Below, in pieces: positions 26,476 through 35,454 of a stretch of 64,000 nt of DNA (within the stretch, counting starts at the first letter, position 1; each line of letters opens with the position of its first letter). The DNA is from Clostridia bacterium (GTDB lineage Bacteria > Bacillota > Clostridia > TANB77 > UBA1234), in assembly GCA_900765095.1 (NCBI GenBank), contig CAAFRB010000082.1, forward strand, positions 62,001-126,000, given 5' to 3'. The notes beneath the pieces are model-generated. The model was given only the letters and a program-made list of their open reading frames with translations. It did not search any database and was not told where the DNA came from. The position numbers were made by a program, and so were the translations under genes.

Positions 26476-27660
26476 CTAATAATTTCTTTTCGTTTTTTCA
26501 ATCCATTCCTTAAATTCTTTTTCTGTTTTTTTACCTTTCTTAATATCTTGTTTAAATTTATTCGCTTCAGCTTTCCATTTTTCATATTTTTCTGAATAAA
26601 TTGATATATCTGGATTTCTATTTGCTAACATTTTTTTTGCGGATAAAGTTCTTCTATATAATCTGTTCACTTCATTTTTTTTTAGTTTTGCATTATATGC
26701 ATTATTTGCACCAATTTCTTTACAAGTTTTTTTATCTTGATATATTCTATTGCAATAAACAGAAGAATTTCTATTTTCAGGAATAAAATAATTACCACAA
26801 TTTTTACATAGTTTTATAGGTATATTGTTATCTATAAAATATATTAAACTAAAATAATATGCACTTAATAGACAAGGGAAAGAATAAGAAAATGTTTTAT
26901 TAAAGTGTTGATGACTATTTTTTTCTTTTACCTTTAATTCTTTAGCAATTTTTTCTGAGTTTAAGTTATCACGGGATTTTATTGAGTCTTTATATTCAGA
27001 AAAATCTAAACTATAAGATAAACCGATATGCTTTAGATACGATTCCATTATTAGATTATTTGAGGTTTTAGTATTAGTTACATTATATATAAAAAATCTT
27101 TGTGAAGGTGAAAGTCCATTTAAGTAAGATAAATTATTCAAGTTATATGTATAATTGACCATTTTTTTAAGTTCACTTTGTAAATTTTGGTACTCTTCTA
27201 ATTTATCCTTTGAATATACATCTAAAACATCTTCAAAAATCTCTGGCTCATAGCTGGCTTCATATACACTCTCATTATTATTGTTACTATTAATCTCTAA
27301 TTCAAAATCGTCAAATTCTGCTGAAGCAGTATGTAATGCACTAGCACCATATTTTAAGGTGCTTTTTTTTATAAAAGTAGTGTTTGATAAGTCAGCTTCC
27401 AAAAAATCAAATAATAAAGTCCCAATATAATAAGTAAGATTATGCATATCTTGAGTATATCGAGTTTCTATATTAGAAAAATTATTATCTGAAATATAGG
27501 AATAATATTCTTCACGTGTCTTAAATTTATCACTTGTCAATATTTCTTCATAATGTACCATTGTATTTGGTTTATATACAAATGGTGCATTTCTAAAATA
27601 ATGACAAACTATGTGTTCTCTTTTCTCTTTGAATTCTAACAAGAAATAAGGAAATACCAA
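26476..27660 (-). CDS. DUF6076-like zinc-finger protein
   Basis: This is a 394-aa protein. The C-terminal part has CKNCGNYFIPENRNSSVYC and a later KTCKEIGA, a zinc-binding knuckle like that of DUF6076 proteins, which are common on Clostridia mobile elements and have no known role. The basic C-terminal tail may bind nucleic acid. The start is unusual: TTG at 27660, 6 bases after AGGTGA; the next in-frame ATG is over 30 codons later and would remove conserved-looking sequence. It lies divergent to the excisionase gene. Confidence 0.7.
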   Translation of the reverse strand: MVFPYFLLEFKEKREHIVCHYFRNAPFVYKPNTMVHYEEILTSDKFKTREEYYSYISDNNFSNIETRYTQDMHNLTYYIGTLLFDFLEADLSNTTFIKKSTLKYGASALHTASAEFDDFELEINSNNNNESVYEASYEPEIFEDVLDVYSKDKLEEYQNLQSELKKMVNYTYNLNNLSYLNGLSPSQRFFIYNVTNTKTSNNLIMESYLKHIGLSYSLDFSEYKDSIKSRDNLNSEKIAKELKVKEKNSHQHFNKTFSYSFPCLLSAYYFSLIYFIDNNIPIKLCKNCGNYFIPENRNSSVYCNRIYQDKKTCKEIGANNAYNAKLKKNEVNRLYRRTLSAKKMLANRNPDISIYSEKYEKWKAEANKFKQDIKKGKKTEKEFKEWIEKTKRNY

Positions 27661-27844
27661 TATATATCACCTCGTTAACAATTTTAAGTAACAATGTTAT
27701 TTTTGAAAATGATATCAAAAACAATTGAATAATCTTGCTTTTTTGAAAGTTAGCAATTATAATTCAAGCAGAACATTGTTAACAACAATATACAACATTA
27801 AAAACAAGATGTCAATATTAAAACGAAAAAAAGGAGGCGATTTT

Positions 27845-28045
27845 ATGGAATTACAGAAAGTTCAAAGAACAACACTAACAATGAAAGAAGCAGCAGAGTA
27901 TTTAGGAATTTCTTATTGGTTAATTAATCAATTAGTAAGAAGAAAACAAATACCATGATCCAAAGTTGGTGGAAAATTTCTATTTAGAGTTCAAGTGCTA
28001 GATGAATATCTAAGTAGCAAAGAAAAAGAATCAATTAAATATTAA
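27845..28045 (+). pseudogene. Excisionase-type helix-turn-helix gene interrupted by TGA
   Basis: A 66-codon frame would encode a MerR/excisionase-like HTH: TLTMKEAAEYLGISYWLIN, then a wing SKVGGKFLFR and a final helix. Codon 38 (27956-27958) is TGA, between KQIP and SKVGG, so only the HTH half is made. Relatives usually have Cys, His or Arg there, and one base change from TGC or CGA would give TGA. AAAGGAGG precedes the ATG. Loss of excisionase could fix the element in the chromosome. A sequencing error is possible. Confidence 0.75.
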
Positions 28046-28071
28046 TTGATGGAAAGTGAGGAAAGGAGGAT

Positions 28072-28590
28072 ATGTATGAATTACCTTGGTTTAAAACAGA
28101 AACTAATATATTTTCAAACAGGAAAATTCAAATAATTCTAAAACTTCCAGAAGGAGACACTTATTTTAGAGCGTGGATTCAATTGATTGCATTAGCAGTT
28201 GAATGTAATAATAGAGGAAGATTAGAAATAGGAGAAAATAATCCAATGACAATTCAAAATTTTTCAAAGATTATGGGAAAATCTAATAAAAAAATTGAAA
28301 AAATTTTGAAAAAGTTTCTAGAATTAGAAATGTTAAAAAAAGAAGGGGAAACATTTCTAATAAAAAATAGGGACAAGTATCAAAGTATTGAAAAGTATGA
28401 AAAATATCAAATGCAAAACAGAGAAAGACAAAGAAAATATCATGAAAAGCATAAAAGTGAAAATGAAAAAAGTAATGTTATCAAAATGTTAGATAACGAA
28501 GAAGAAAAGAATACAAAAGATATAGAAAATAAAAAAGAAGAAAATATAAGAGAGGAGAATGAAAATGGATTTAGACAATACAAAATTTAA
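28072..28590 (+). CDS. Phage-type replisome organizer N-terminal domain protein
   Basis: The 172-aa protein begins with a winged-helix domain (LPWFKTETNIFSNRKIQ, LPEGDTYFRAWIQLIALA) like the Phage_rep_org_N family, which binds origin DNA and recruits the loader. The second half is a Lys/Glu-rich tail with low complexity. The ATG lies only 2 bases after AGGAGG; a second weaker GTGAGG is better placed, so initiation may be poor. It overlaps the DnaC-like gene by 26 bases, which fits a shared replication role. Confidence 0.82.
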   Translation: MYELPWFKTETNIFSNRKIQIILKLPEGDTYFRAWIQLIALAVECNNRGRLEIGENNPMTIQNFSKIMGKSNKKIEKILKKFLELEMLKKEGETFLIKNRDKYQSIEKYEKYQMQNRERQRKYHEKHKSENEKSNVIKMLDNEEEKNTKDIENKKEENIREENENGFRQYKI

Positions 28591-29401
28591 TGAAATTATT
28601 CACAAAAAGTTCAAAAGATGTGAATTTTGTAATAAAGAATTAACACCAATAGGACTTGATTATTTATATGCTAATATTTCTCCTGATGCAATTAAATACG
28701 AAAGATGTGATTGTAATAAAGCACAAGAGTATTGGAAAAGGAAAGACGGGCAAGAATATGAAATTCAGAAAAGAAAACATTTTAGGGACGTTATAAACAA
28801 ACTATACAAACAGAACTATAATGAAAGAAAATTTCAAAATCTGAACTTTGAAAATTTTAATATTAATTCTGGAAATGAAATAGCAGTAAAAGTTGCTAAA
28901 GATTATACAAGCAAATGTATAACAAAAATACAAACTAAAGGACTGATAATAATAGGCGAGTCAGGACTTGGAAAAACACATTTAGCAGCATCAATTGCTA
29001 ACAAATTAATTGAAAATGATAAGATTGTATTAATGGAAAGACTAACGACTTTACTAGACATGATTAAGGAAACTTTTAGAGATAATACAAAGTCAGAAAA
29101 TGAATTGATAGAGCTATATTCAAATGTTGATATGATTATAATTGATGATCTTGGGACAGAGAAAATAAGTCAGTGGGCATTGGAAAAATTATATACAATT
29201 ATTCAAAATAGAAATGAAAATAGATTACCAATAATCATTACAACAAGATTTGATAAGCAGGGATTAATAGAAAGATTTAGTCAAAGTCAAGATGAACAAT
29301 TAGTAGATGCAATTATCTCAAAATTGTATCAAATGTGTTATGGAATAACACTAAAAAATATAAAAGAAAAAGTTAGCACAAGTGACCAAACTAAATGCTA
29401 A
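28565..29401 (+). CDS. DnaC/IstB-like AAA+ helicase loader
   Basis: This is a 278-aa protein. An N-terminal cysteine cluster (CEFC, later CDC) may bind zinc. Walker A is GESGLGKT (131-138) and Walker B is MIIIDDLG, followed by a sensor-like ITTRFD. It should load the replicative helicase for element replication. The ATG at 28565 is chosen because GAGGAG is 7 bases upstream; the ATG at 28559 is too close to it. It is coupled by overlap to the replisome organizer. Confidence 0.88.
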   Translation: MDLDNTKFNEIIHKKFKRCEFCNKELTPIGLDYLYANISPDAIKYERCDCNKAQEYWKRKDGQEYEIQKRKHFRDVINKLYKQNYNERKFQNLNFENFNINSGNEIAVKVAKDYTSKCITKIQTKGLIIIGESGLGKTHLAASIANKLIENDKIVLMERLTTLLDMIKETFRDNTKSENELIELYSNVDMIIIDDLGTEKISQWALEKLYTIIQNRNENRLPIIITTRFDKQGLIERFSQSQDEQLVDAIISKLYQMCYGITLKNIKEKVSTSDQTKC

Positions 29402-29468
29402 CTTAAATGATTGTAACTATATTTTAATACAGAAATTAAAAAAGTAAATAGGAAATGAAAGAAAAAAG

Positions 29469-29503
29469 TACTTGGATTTTGATAAAAAAGTCCAAGTATT
29501 TTT
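29469..29503 (+). terminator. Terminator after the DnaC-like gene
   Basis: TACTTGGA (29469-29476) and TCCAAGTA (29491-29498) form a perfect stem followed by TTTTT. Confidence 0.75.
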
Positions 29504-29582
29504 CAAAATATTGTGTGCATTTGATAGAAAAAGTAATGGCTTTAGTACTAAAAAAGAGTGCAGTATTGTCCTAACAAGCAAT

Positions 29583-29625
29583 GAATTCCGTCAGCACGAA
29601 ATTCTAATATGGGGAAAAATCCCCA
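29583..29625 (+). other. Candidate origin of transfer (oriT)
   Basis: Two dyads lie just upstream of the relaxase gene: GAATTCCG/CGAAATTC (29583-29604, one mismatch) and TGGGGA/TCCCCA with an AAAA loop (29610-29625). Paired hairpins beside a MobP-type relaxase are where oriT is expected. The stretch is GC-richer than the surrounding DNA. The nick site cannot be placed. Confidence 0.45.
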
Positions 29626-29655
29626 ATCCCCTTTTTGAAAAGAGAGGAGAATAAA

Positions 29656-31050
29656 ATGGCGACAACAAAACTATGGAAAGTAGAAAATAGATTAGACAAT
29701 GTAGTTAATTATGCAAGTGATAAAAGCAAAACTGAAAATAAAAAATATCAGAATAAAAATATAAATAATATATATGAATTATTAGATTATACAACTAATC
29801 CAGATAAGACTGAGAAACAATTTTTTGTAACAGGAATTAATTGTGAATTAGATACTGCAATAAGACAAATGACACAAACTAAAAAGAAATTTAATAAAGA
29901 TAAATATAGTAAGAACAATAAGATAGTTGCATTTCATGGATATCAATCTTTTGCTGAAGGAGAAGTTACTCCAGAAATAGCACATGAAATAGGAGTAAAG
30001 CTTGCTGAAGAAATGTGGGGGGATAGATTTGAAGTTGTAGTATCAACACATCTTAATACAGATCATATTCATAATCATTTTGTTTTAAATTCTGTTTCAT
30101 TTAAAGATGGAAAAAAGTATTATAGTAATTTTGAAAATACAGCGTTATTAAGAAAAACTTCTGATGACATTTGTGATGAATATGGATTGAAAGTTTTGGA
30201 TGAAAAAACTTGTAAGTCTGGAATCAATTTTGAAAATTTTTATAGAAAAAGTTTATCAAATTCTGATTACTATAAATTTGCAAAAGAAGATATTGATTAT
30301 GCAATAAATCATTCATGGACATATAAAGAATTTATAAAAAGATTAAAAGATATGGGATATGAAATTTATTTTAGAACAGATAAAATTAGTATAAGAAGAT
30401 ATCCCCACAAAAGAAATATTAGAATCGAAAGAGCATTTGGAGAAGAATATTCAATAGATAATATAAAAAATAAAATTTTTAGTAGATATCCTAATAGAGA
30501 AGAAGTAATAAAGCCTAAAACTTATACTGGTAAATTATATTTAAAAGGTATTTTAAAAAAGTTTTCAAAACCTAAAGGGTTTAAAGGTTTGTATTTATAT
30601 TATTGTTATTTACTAAAGGTATATCTTAAAAAGAATATAGAATACAAACTAACACCAGCTATGAGGGCAGAAATTAAAAAGATGGATGAGTATTCAAAAG
30701 AAAATATATTGTTAGTTAAATATAATATAACTGATAGTAAAGAGTTAAATGAGTGTAAAACAAATTTAAACGACCAATTAAAGGATTTAATTAGGCAAAG
30801 AAACAACTTGTACTATAAGAGACAAAACATGGCTGAAAATGAAAATAAAGAGGATTTTAATAAAAAAATTGAATTGGTGAGTAAAGAGATTACTAAAATT
30901 AGAGAGGAGATTAGGTTGTGTGATAAAATTAAAGCTAAAGTACCTATTATGAAAGAAGAATTAGAGAAACTTAAGACGAAAGAAATTGAGAAAAAGACGA
31001 AAGAAAAACAAGAAAATACTAAGAAAAAGAGTAGAGATTATTATAGATAA
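29656..31050 (+). CDS. MobP-type relaxase
   Basis: The 464-aa protein should nick oriT and pilot the transferred strand. It has the HUH-type metal site as H132-x4-H137-x-H139-x-H141 (THLNTDHIHNH), preceded by HGYQSF, and candidate catalytic tyrosines in the N-terminal part (YASDKSK, YTTNP). The C-terminal third is a long charged coiled coil. GAGGAG lies 7 bases before the ATG at 29656, which is preferred to an earlier in-frame ATG. No type IV secretion genes are seen, so the element is mobilizable rather than self-transmissible. Confidence 0.88.
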   Translation: MATTKLWKVENRLDNVVNYASDKSKTENKKYQNKNINNIYELLDYTTNPDKTEKQFFVTGINCELDTAIRQMTQTKKKFNKDKYSKNNKIVAFHGYQSFAEGEVTPEIAHEIGVKLAEEMWGDRFEVVVSTHLNTDHIHNHFVLNSVSFKDGKKYYSNFENTALLRKTSDDICDEYGLKVLDEKTCKSGINFENFYRKSLSNSDYYKFAKEDIDYAINHSWTYKEFIKRLKDMGYEIYFRTDKISIRRYPHKRNIRIERAFGEEYSIDNIKNKIFSRYPNREEVIKPKTYTGKLYLKGILKKFSKPKGFKGLYLYYCYLLKVYLKKNIEYKLTPAMRAEIKKMDEYSKENILLVKYNITDSKELNECKTNLNDQLKDLIRQRNNLYYKRQNMAENENKEDFNKKIELVSKEITKIREEIRLCDKIKAKVPIMKEELEKLKTKEIEKKTKEKQENTKKKSRDYYR

Positions 31051-31053
31051 AAA

Positions 31054-31083
31054 TGGCACAGAAATGTGCCAATAATTTTTTTG
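31054..31083 (+). terminator. Terminator after the relaxase gene
   Basis: TGGCACA and TGTGCCA form a perfect 7-bp stem with a GAAA loop, then a T-rich run. Confidence 0.85.
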
Positions 31084-31166
31084 AGAAATAAGTGTCAATT
31101 TGTGGAAAAAAATAAGAAATTATGATATAAAATATAATGAGATAGAATGAAAGGAAAATAATATTA

Positions 31167-34100
31167 ATGTCAATAGAAATAAAAGAAGGAAATGAAACAT
31201 TAAAATGTAATTATTTAGATATTATAAAGTCAGATAATTACAAAAATGAATTAGATGATATGGCTAAAAGAATAATTAATAAATCTAGAGTTTCTCCTAA
31301 TGAAGCAACAATTGAAAGTAATTTTGATTGTGAACTTTTTGCTTTTTTTAGAAATAACTTTTCTAATTTTGGATTTGAATATAATCCAATAAAAGAAAAA
31401 ACATTAGATACATCTAGAAATATTTTAAATGGACGTGCTGATACAGCTATTGCAACACTAATTATTGAATTTAAACAACCTAAAACATTAAATAGTGATC
31501 AACAAAAGAATAAAGCGATAAAGCAAATTACAGATTATATTATAGCAATGAGTAATCAGGAAGGTAAGAACTTTGAGGGCTTTATAACAGATGGAATAAT
31601 TGGTTGCTTTTTACAATATAATGATGGAAAAATAAATATAGAAAATTTCTATCAAATTAATGGTGAAATATTAGATAGAATTATAAAAAATATTCTTCAA
31701 GTTAAGTTAGTTGCGTTAAATGCTAGGAATTTAGTAGATGGAATATGCAATTTACCAGAAAATAATGGAGTTGGATTTAAACTAATGCATGCACTTTTTA
31801 ATGTTGTAGAAAATAATATTCATCCTAAAACGCAAATGCTTTTTAATGAATGGATGCAATTATTTAATCTTGCACATGATGATATTTCAAAACAACAGGC
31901 GATTATTAATAGAAAGAAGTCTTTAGAAAAATTATTTGGTAGAAAGTTTATTGAAATAGATGATGAATATAAAGCATTATTTTCGTTACAGACATCGTAT
32001 GCAATTATAGTAAAGATAATTGCTTTTAAAGTTATTAGTTATGCTAGATATAATAAAAGCTTAATAAATTTTTATAATTCTATGACATTGGATTCAGAAG
32101 CTCTTAGGATGCAAATGATGGATTTAGAAAATGGTGCAATATTTATTCAATATGGAATTACAAATTTACTTGAAGGAGATTTCTTTTCTTGGTATACAAA
32201 TGATGAACAATGGAATACGGAAATTTATAATTCACTAAAAGAAGTTTTTGAAAAATTAAGTAGATATTCTGATTCATCAACAACTACATCTGTAGATAAA
32301 GCACAAGATTTTTTTAAAGAATTGTATCAAGCTATGATTCCGGATGCAGTAAGACATTCTTTGGGTGAATATTATACAAAGAAGTGGTTGGCATCATGTG
32401 TAATTAATGAAGCATTATTGTCATGTTCGAAAAATTGGAAAGCTTTGGATCCTTGTTGTGGGAGTGGTACATTTATATCTATTCTAATTGAAAAAGTTTT
32501 GGAAGAATGTAAAGACAAAACAAACGAAGAAAAATTGCAACAGGTTCTTTCAAGGGTAAAAGGAATTGACCTTAACCCAATAGCAGCATTAACAGCTCGT
32601 GTAAATTATTTTATAAATATCTCTCATTTAGTAAATGAAATAAATACAATAGAAATTCCTATTTATTTAGGAGATGCTTCATATGTTCCAAAGGAAATAG
32701 AATATTATGGAGTAAACTGTCTGCAATATACAATTTTAACATTAAAATCACCTATAGAAGTTTTAATTCCTAGAAGTATGGTTAAAGATACAACTGTTTT
32801 TTCAAGAACTATGAATGAAGTTGAAAGATATATAAAGAATTTAGATGAAGATTCAATTTTTAAATTATTTTATTCAATTTGTGATTCAAATGATTTAAAC
32901 TTGCATACTAAAGAGCAACTTCTAACTTTAGCAAAAAAACTAGTTGATTTGGAAAGAAGAAAGTGGAATGGAATATGGGCGAGAATATTAGCAAATTTTT
33001 TAACAACTGCGAATATGGGAAAATTCGATTTAATCGTTGGAAATCCACCATGGGTGGATTGGAAGAGCCTACCATCAGGTTATAGAGATCGTATTAAGTC
33101 ATTATGTATTTCAAAAAAACTTTTTTCTGGAGATGCAGTTACTGGAGGAATAAATCTAAATATTTGTGCTTTAATAACAAATGTTGTAGCACAAAATTGG
33201 TTAGATAATAATGGAATTATTGCATTTTTAATGCCAGAACCGTTAATTTTTCAACAGTCATATGAAGGTTTTAGGAAGCTTTTGATTGATAATGATAAAA
33301 AATTATATTTTTATAAATTTGTAAATTGGGAAAAAACAGGACATCCATTTAAGCCAGTTACTCAAAAATTTTTAACATATTATATTAGAAATAGGAAAGT
33401 TGATTATAAATGTGGAGTAGATGTAGACTACTATATAAAGCAAACTCCAAAATCGATTGATTTTTGCGAAGAAATAGATATTGATAAAACTTTTAAAATA
33501 GAAAAAGGATATCTTGCATCATGTCATGCTGATAAGAACTTTTTTACATATGTTCAAACAAAGGAAGAAGCTATGAAATTTCAACAAATTGCGGGTAAAT
33601 CAAGTTATATTGGAAGAGAAGGAATTGAATTTTATCCACAAGAGTTAATGGTTTTTCATCTATCTAATTTACCAGGGACAGCAACATGTACAGCTTTGGA
33701 TAATATGCAAAATAAAAAATCAAAATATAAGGTTCCTCAACGTACTGTACTATTAGAAACATCGATGCTCAGACCTATGGTAAAGGGGAAAGATGTAACT
33801 CCATTTCATGTTGAATGTGGAGAATATATTGTTCCTTTTCCATATGACAAAAGTAATCCAAAAGTCCCAATGTCAATGGATGAACTCATAACAAAAGCAC
33901 CTCGATTAGCAGAGTATTATCAAAATAATAAAAAAATGATAGATGAACAAACAAATTATAATGAAAGAATTATAGGGCGTTCTAATGCTGAATTTTATGC
34001 ATTAGCAAGAGTAGGAAAATATAGTTATGCAGAAAATTATGTTGTGTTTAGAGATAATTCAAAATGGTCTGCAGCAGTTATTAGTAATGTAGAAACTTCG

Positions 34101-34436
34101 TGGGGAGGAATTAAAAATCCTGTATTTCAGAATCATGCAGTATCTATATGTGAGGATACGGATGGTAATTTTATTTCATATGATGAGGCTCATTTTATAT
34201 GTGGAGTGATTAATACACCAATAGTTGCCAAATATATGTTGACTTCATCAGATTCAAGATCTTTTCCAATAAGACCACGTATATATATACCTAAATATAA
34301 TAGTGAAAATAAATTACATAAATATATAGTTGAATTATCAAAAAAAGCTCATAAAGATTATAATAATGTTAAAATTATTCAAGAACTTTTAAATGAATTA
34401 AATAAAACATATATGAAAATATTAGATGAGAAATAA
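31167..34436 (+). CDS. Type IIG-like nuclease-methyltransferase fusion
   Basis: This is a 1089-aa protein. The N-terminal region has D92-x8-E101-F-K103 (in RADTAIATLIIEFKQPK), a PD-(D/E)xK nuclease signature. The central part is an N6-adenine methyltransferase: GEYYTKKWLA, SAM motif I DPCCGSGTF from D428, and catalytic NPPW (626-629). The C-terminal part (about 780-1089) probably recognises DNA. This order is typical of single-chain type IIG or Eco57I-like enzymes, which cut and methylate with one polypeptide, and PglX-like methylases are an alternative. It is the first gene of the probable defence operon and overlaps no neighbour. Composition is very AT-rich. Confidence 0.87.
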   Translation: MSIEIKEGNETLKCNYLDIIKSDNYKNELDDMAKRIINKSRVSPNEATIESNFDCELFAFFRNNFSNFGFEYNPIKEKTLDTSRNILNGRADTAIATLIIEFKQPKTLNSDQQKNKAIKQITDYIIAMSNQEGKNFEGFITDGIIGCFLQYNDGKINIENFYQINGEILDRIIKNILQVKLVALNARNLVDGICNLPENNGVGFKLMHALFNVVENNIHPKTQMLFNEWMQLFNLAHDDISKQQAIINRKKSLEKLFGRKFIEIDDEYKALFSLQTSYAIIVKIIAFKVISYARYNKSLINFYNSMTLDSEALRMQMMDLENGAIFIQYGITNLLEGDFFSWYTNDEQWNTEIYNSLKEVFEKLSRYSDSSTTTSVDKAQDFFKELYQAMIPDAVRHSLGEYYTKKWLASCVINEALLSCSKNWKALDPCCGSGTFISILIEKVLEECKDKTNEEKLQQVLSRVKGIDLNPIAALTARVNYFINISHLVNEINTIEIPIYLGDASYVPKEIEYYGVNCLQYTILTLKSPIEVLIPRSMVKDTTVFSRTMNEVERYIKNLDEDSIFKLFYSICDSNDLNLHTKEQLLTLAKKLVDLERRKWNGIWARILANFLTTANMGKFDLIVGNPPWVDWKSLPSGYRDRIKSLCISKKLFSGDAVTGGINLNICALITNVVAQNWLDNNGIIAFLMPEPLIFQQSYEGFRKLLIDNDKKLYFYKFVNWEKTGHPFKPVTQKFLTYYIRNRKVDYKCGVDVDYYIKQTPKSIDFCEEIDIDKTFKIEKGYLASCHADKNFFTYVQTKEEAMKFQQIAGKSSYIGREGIEFYPQELMVFHLSNLPGTATCTALDNMQNKKSKYKVPQRTVLLETSMLRPMVKGKDVTPFHVECGEYIVPFPYDKSNPKVPMSMDELITKAPRLAEYYQNNKKMIDEQTNYNERIIGRSNAEFYALARVGKYSYAENYVVFRDNSKWSAAVISNVETSWGGIKNPVFQNHAVSICEDTDGNFISYDEAHFICGVINTPIVAKYMLTSSDSRSFPIRPRIYIPKYNSENKLHKYIVELSKKAHKDYNNVKIIQELLNELNKTYMKILDEK

Positions 34437-34452
34437 GCAGAAGGAGATATTT

Positions 34453-35382
34453 ATGAATAAATTAGGAAAATTGGAAAAAGTTAATTTAAGAGATATTTGG
34501 CCAAATGAAGAATATGATTTTTCTGTTTGGTTGAGTAAAGAAGAAAACTTAAAGGAACTAAGTAACACAATAGGAATTGATATAGTACTAGAAGAAAGAG
34601 AGTCAGCAGTTGGAAAATATAGTGTGGATATCTATGGAAAAGAAGAAGGAACAGACAGAAAAGTTGTAATAGAAAATCAGTTAGAAGATTCTAATCATGA
34701 TCATTTAGGAAAAATAATTACATATGCTTCTGGAAAAGATGCAAAAACTATTATATGGATAGTAAAAAGAGCTAGAGATGAACATAGACAAGCTATAGAA
34801 TGGTTAAATGCACATACTGACGAAGAAATTGGATTTTTCTTATTAGAAATTGAAGTTTGGAAGATAGGAGATTCTCTGGCTGCACCTAAATTTAATATAG
34901 TATCAAAGCCAAATGATTGGGGAAAAACTCAAAAAGCAAATAATGGACTGGGAAAAGCTCAAAAATTACAAGGAGAGTTTTGGCAAGCCTTTGGAGAATA
35001 TGGTGCAAGTAATGAAGAGTATTCAAAAGAATTTAATAAAAGAAAAGCATTACCACAGCATTGGTATGACCTACCTATGGGAAACTCTGAGTATCATATT
35101 TCATTAACTTGTGCAACACAAAGAAATGAAATAGGAATAGAAGTGTATATTGATAATAATAAAGAAATATATGATTTATTCTATGCTAATAAAGATACAA
35201 TAGAAAAAAATACAGGATTAAAATATAAATGGCAACGATTAGATAATAAAAAAGCTTCAAGAATAAAAGCTATAAAAAAATACGATGTAACAAATCAAGA
35301 AGAGTGGGAAGAATGCTTTAAATGGTTCTGTGATTACGCATTGGTGATAAAAAAAGAATTTAATAAAATTTATAATAAATAA
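34453..35382 (+). CDS. DUF4268 protein with nuclease-like N-terminus
   Basis: This is a 309-aa protein. The N-terminal domain has D59-x14-E74-x-Q76 (YSVDIYG...VVIENQ) followed by DHLGKIITYA, a PD-(D/E)xK-type core with Gln in place of Lys. The C-terminal half (about 170-309) has the DUF4268 pattern (FWQAFGEY, HWYDLPMG). DUF4268 proteins often sit beside restriction-modification genes, role unknown. AGGAGA precedes the ATG at 34453. The gap to the methylase gene is 16 bases, so they are co-transcribed, and a terminator follows. Confidence 0.83.
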   Translation: MNKLGKLEKVNLRDIWPNEEYDFSVWLSKEENLKELSNTIGIDIVLEERESAVGKYSVDIYGKEEGTDRKVVIENQLEDSNHDHLGKIITYASGKDAKTIIWIVKRARDEHRQAIEWLNAHTDEEIGFFLLEIEVWKIGDSLAAPKFNIVSKPNDWGKTQKANNGLGKAQKLQGEFWQAFGEYGASNEEYSKEFNKRKALPQHWYDLPMGNSEYHISLTCATQRNEIGIEVYIDNNKEIYDLFYANKDTIEKNTGLKYKWQRLDNKKASRIKAIKKYDVTNQEEWEECFKWFCDYALVIKKEFNKIYNK

Positions 35383-35388
35383 CAAAGG

Positions 35389-35436
35389 AAAAGCAAAATA
35401 TGAATGTATAATAATGCAGGATTATTTTGCTTTTAT
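35389..35436 (+). terminator. Terminator between the DUF4268 and nuclease-NTPase genes
   Basis: AAAAGCAAAATA (35389-35400) and TATTTTGCTTTT (35423-35434) are perfect 12-bp inverted copies. It separates the two defence units. Confidence 0.7.
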
Positions 35437-35454
35437 TAAAATGGGGTGAAAACT

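Noticed and set aside
29472..29654. 60-codon plus-strand frame before the relaxase gene
   Set aside because: It begins inside a terminator hairpin, runs over the oriT candidate and has no ribosome site.
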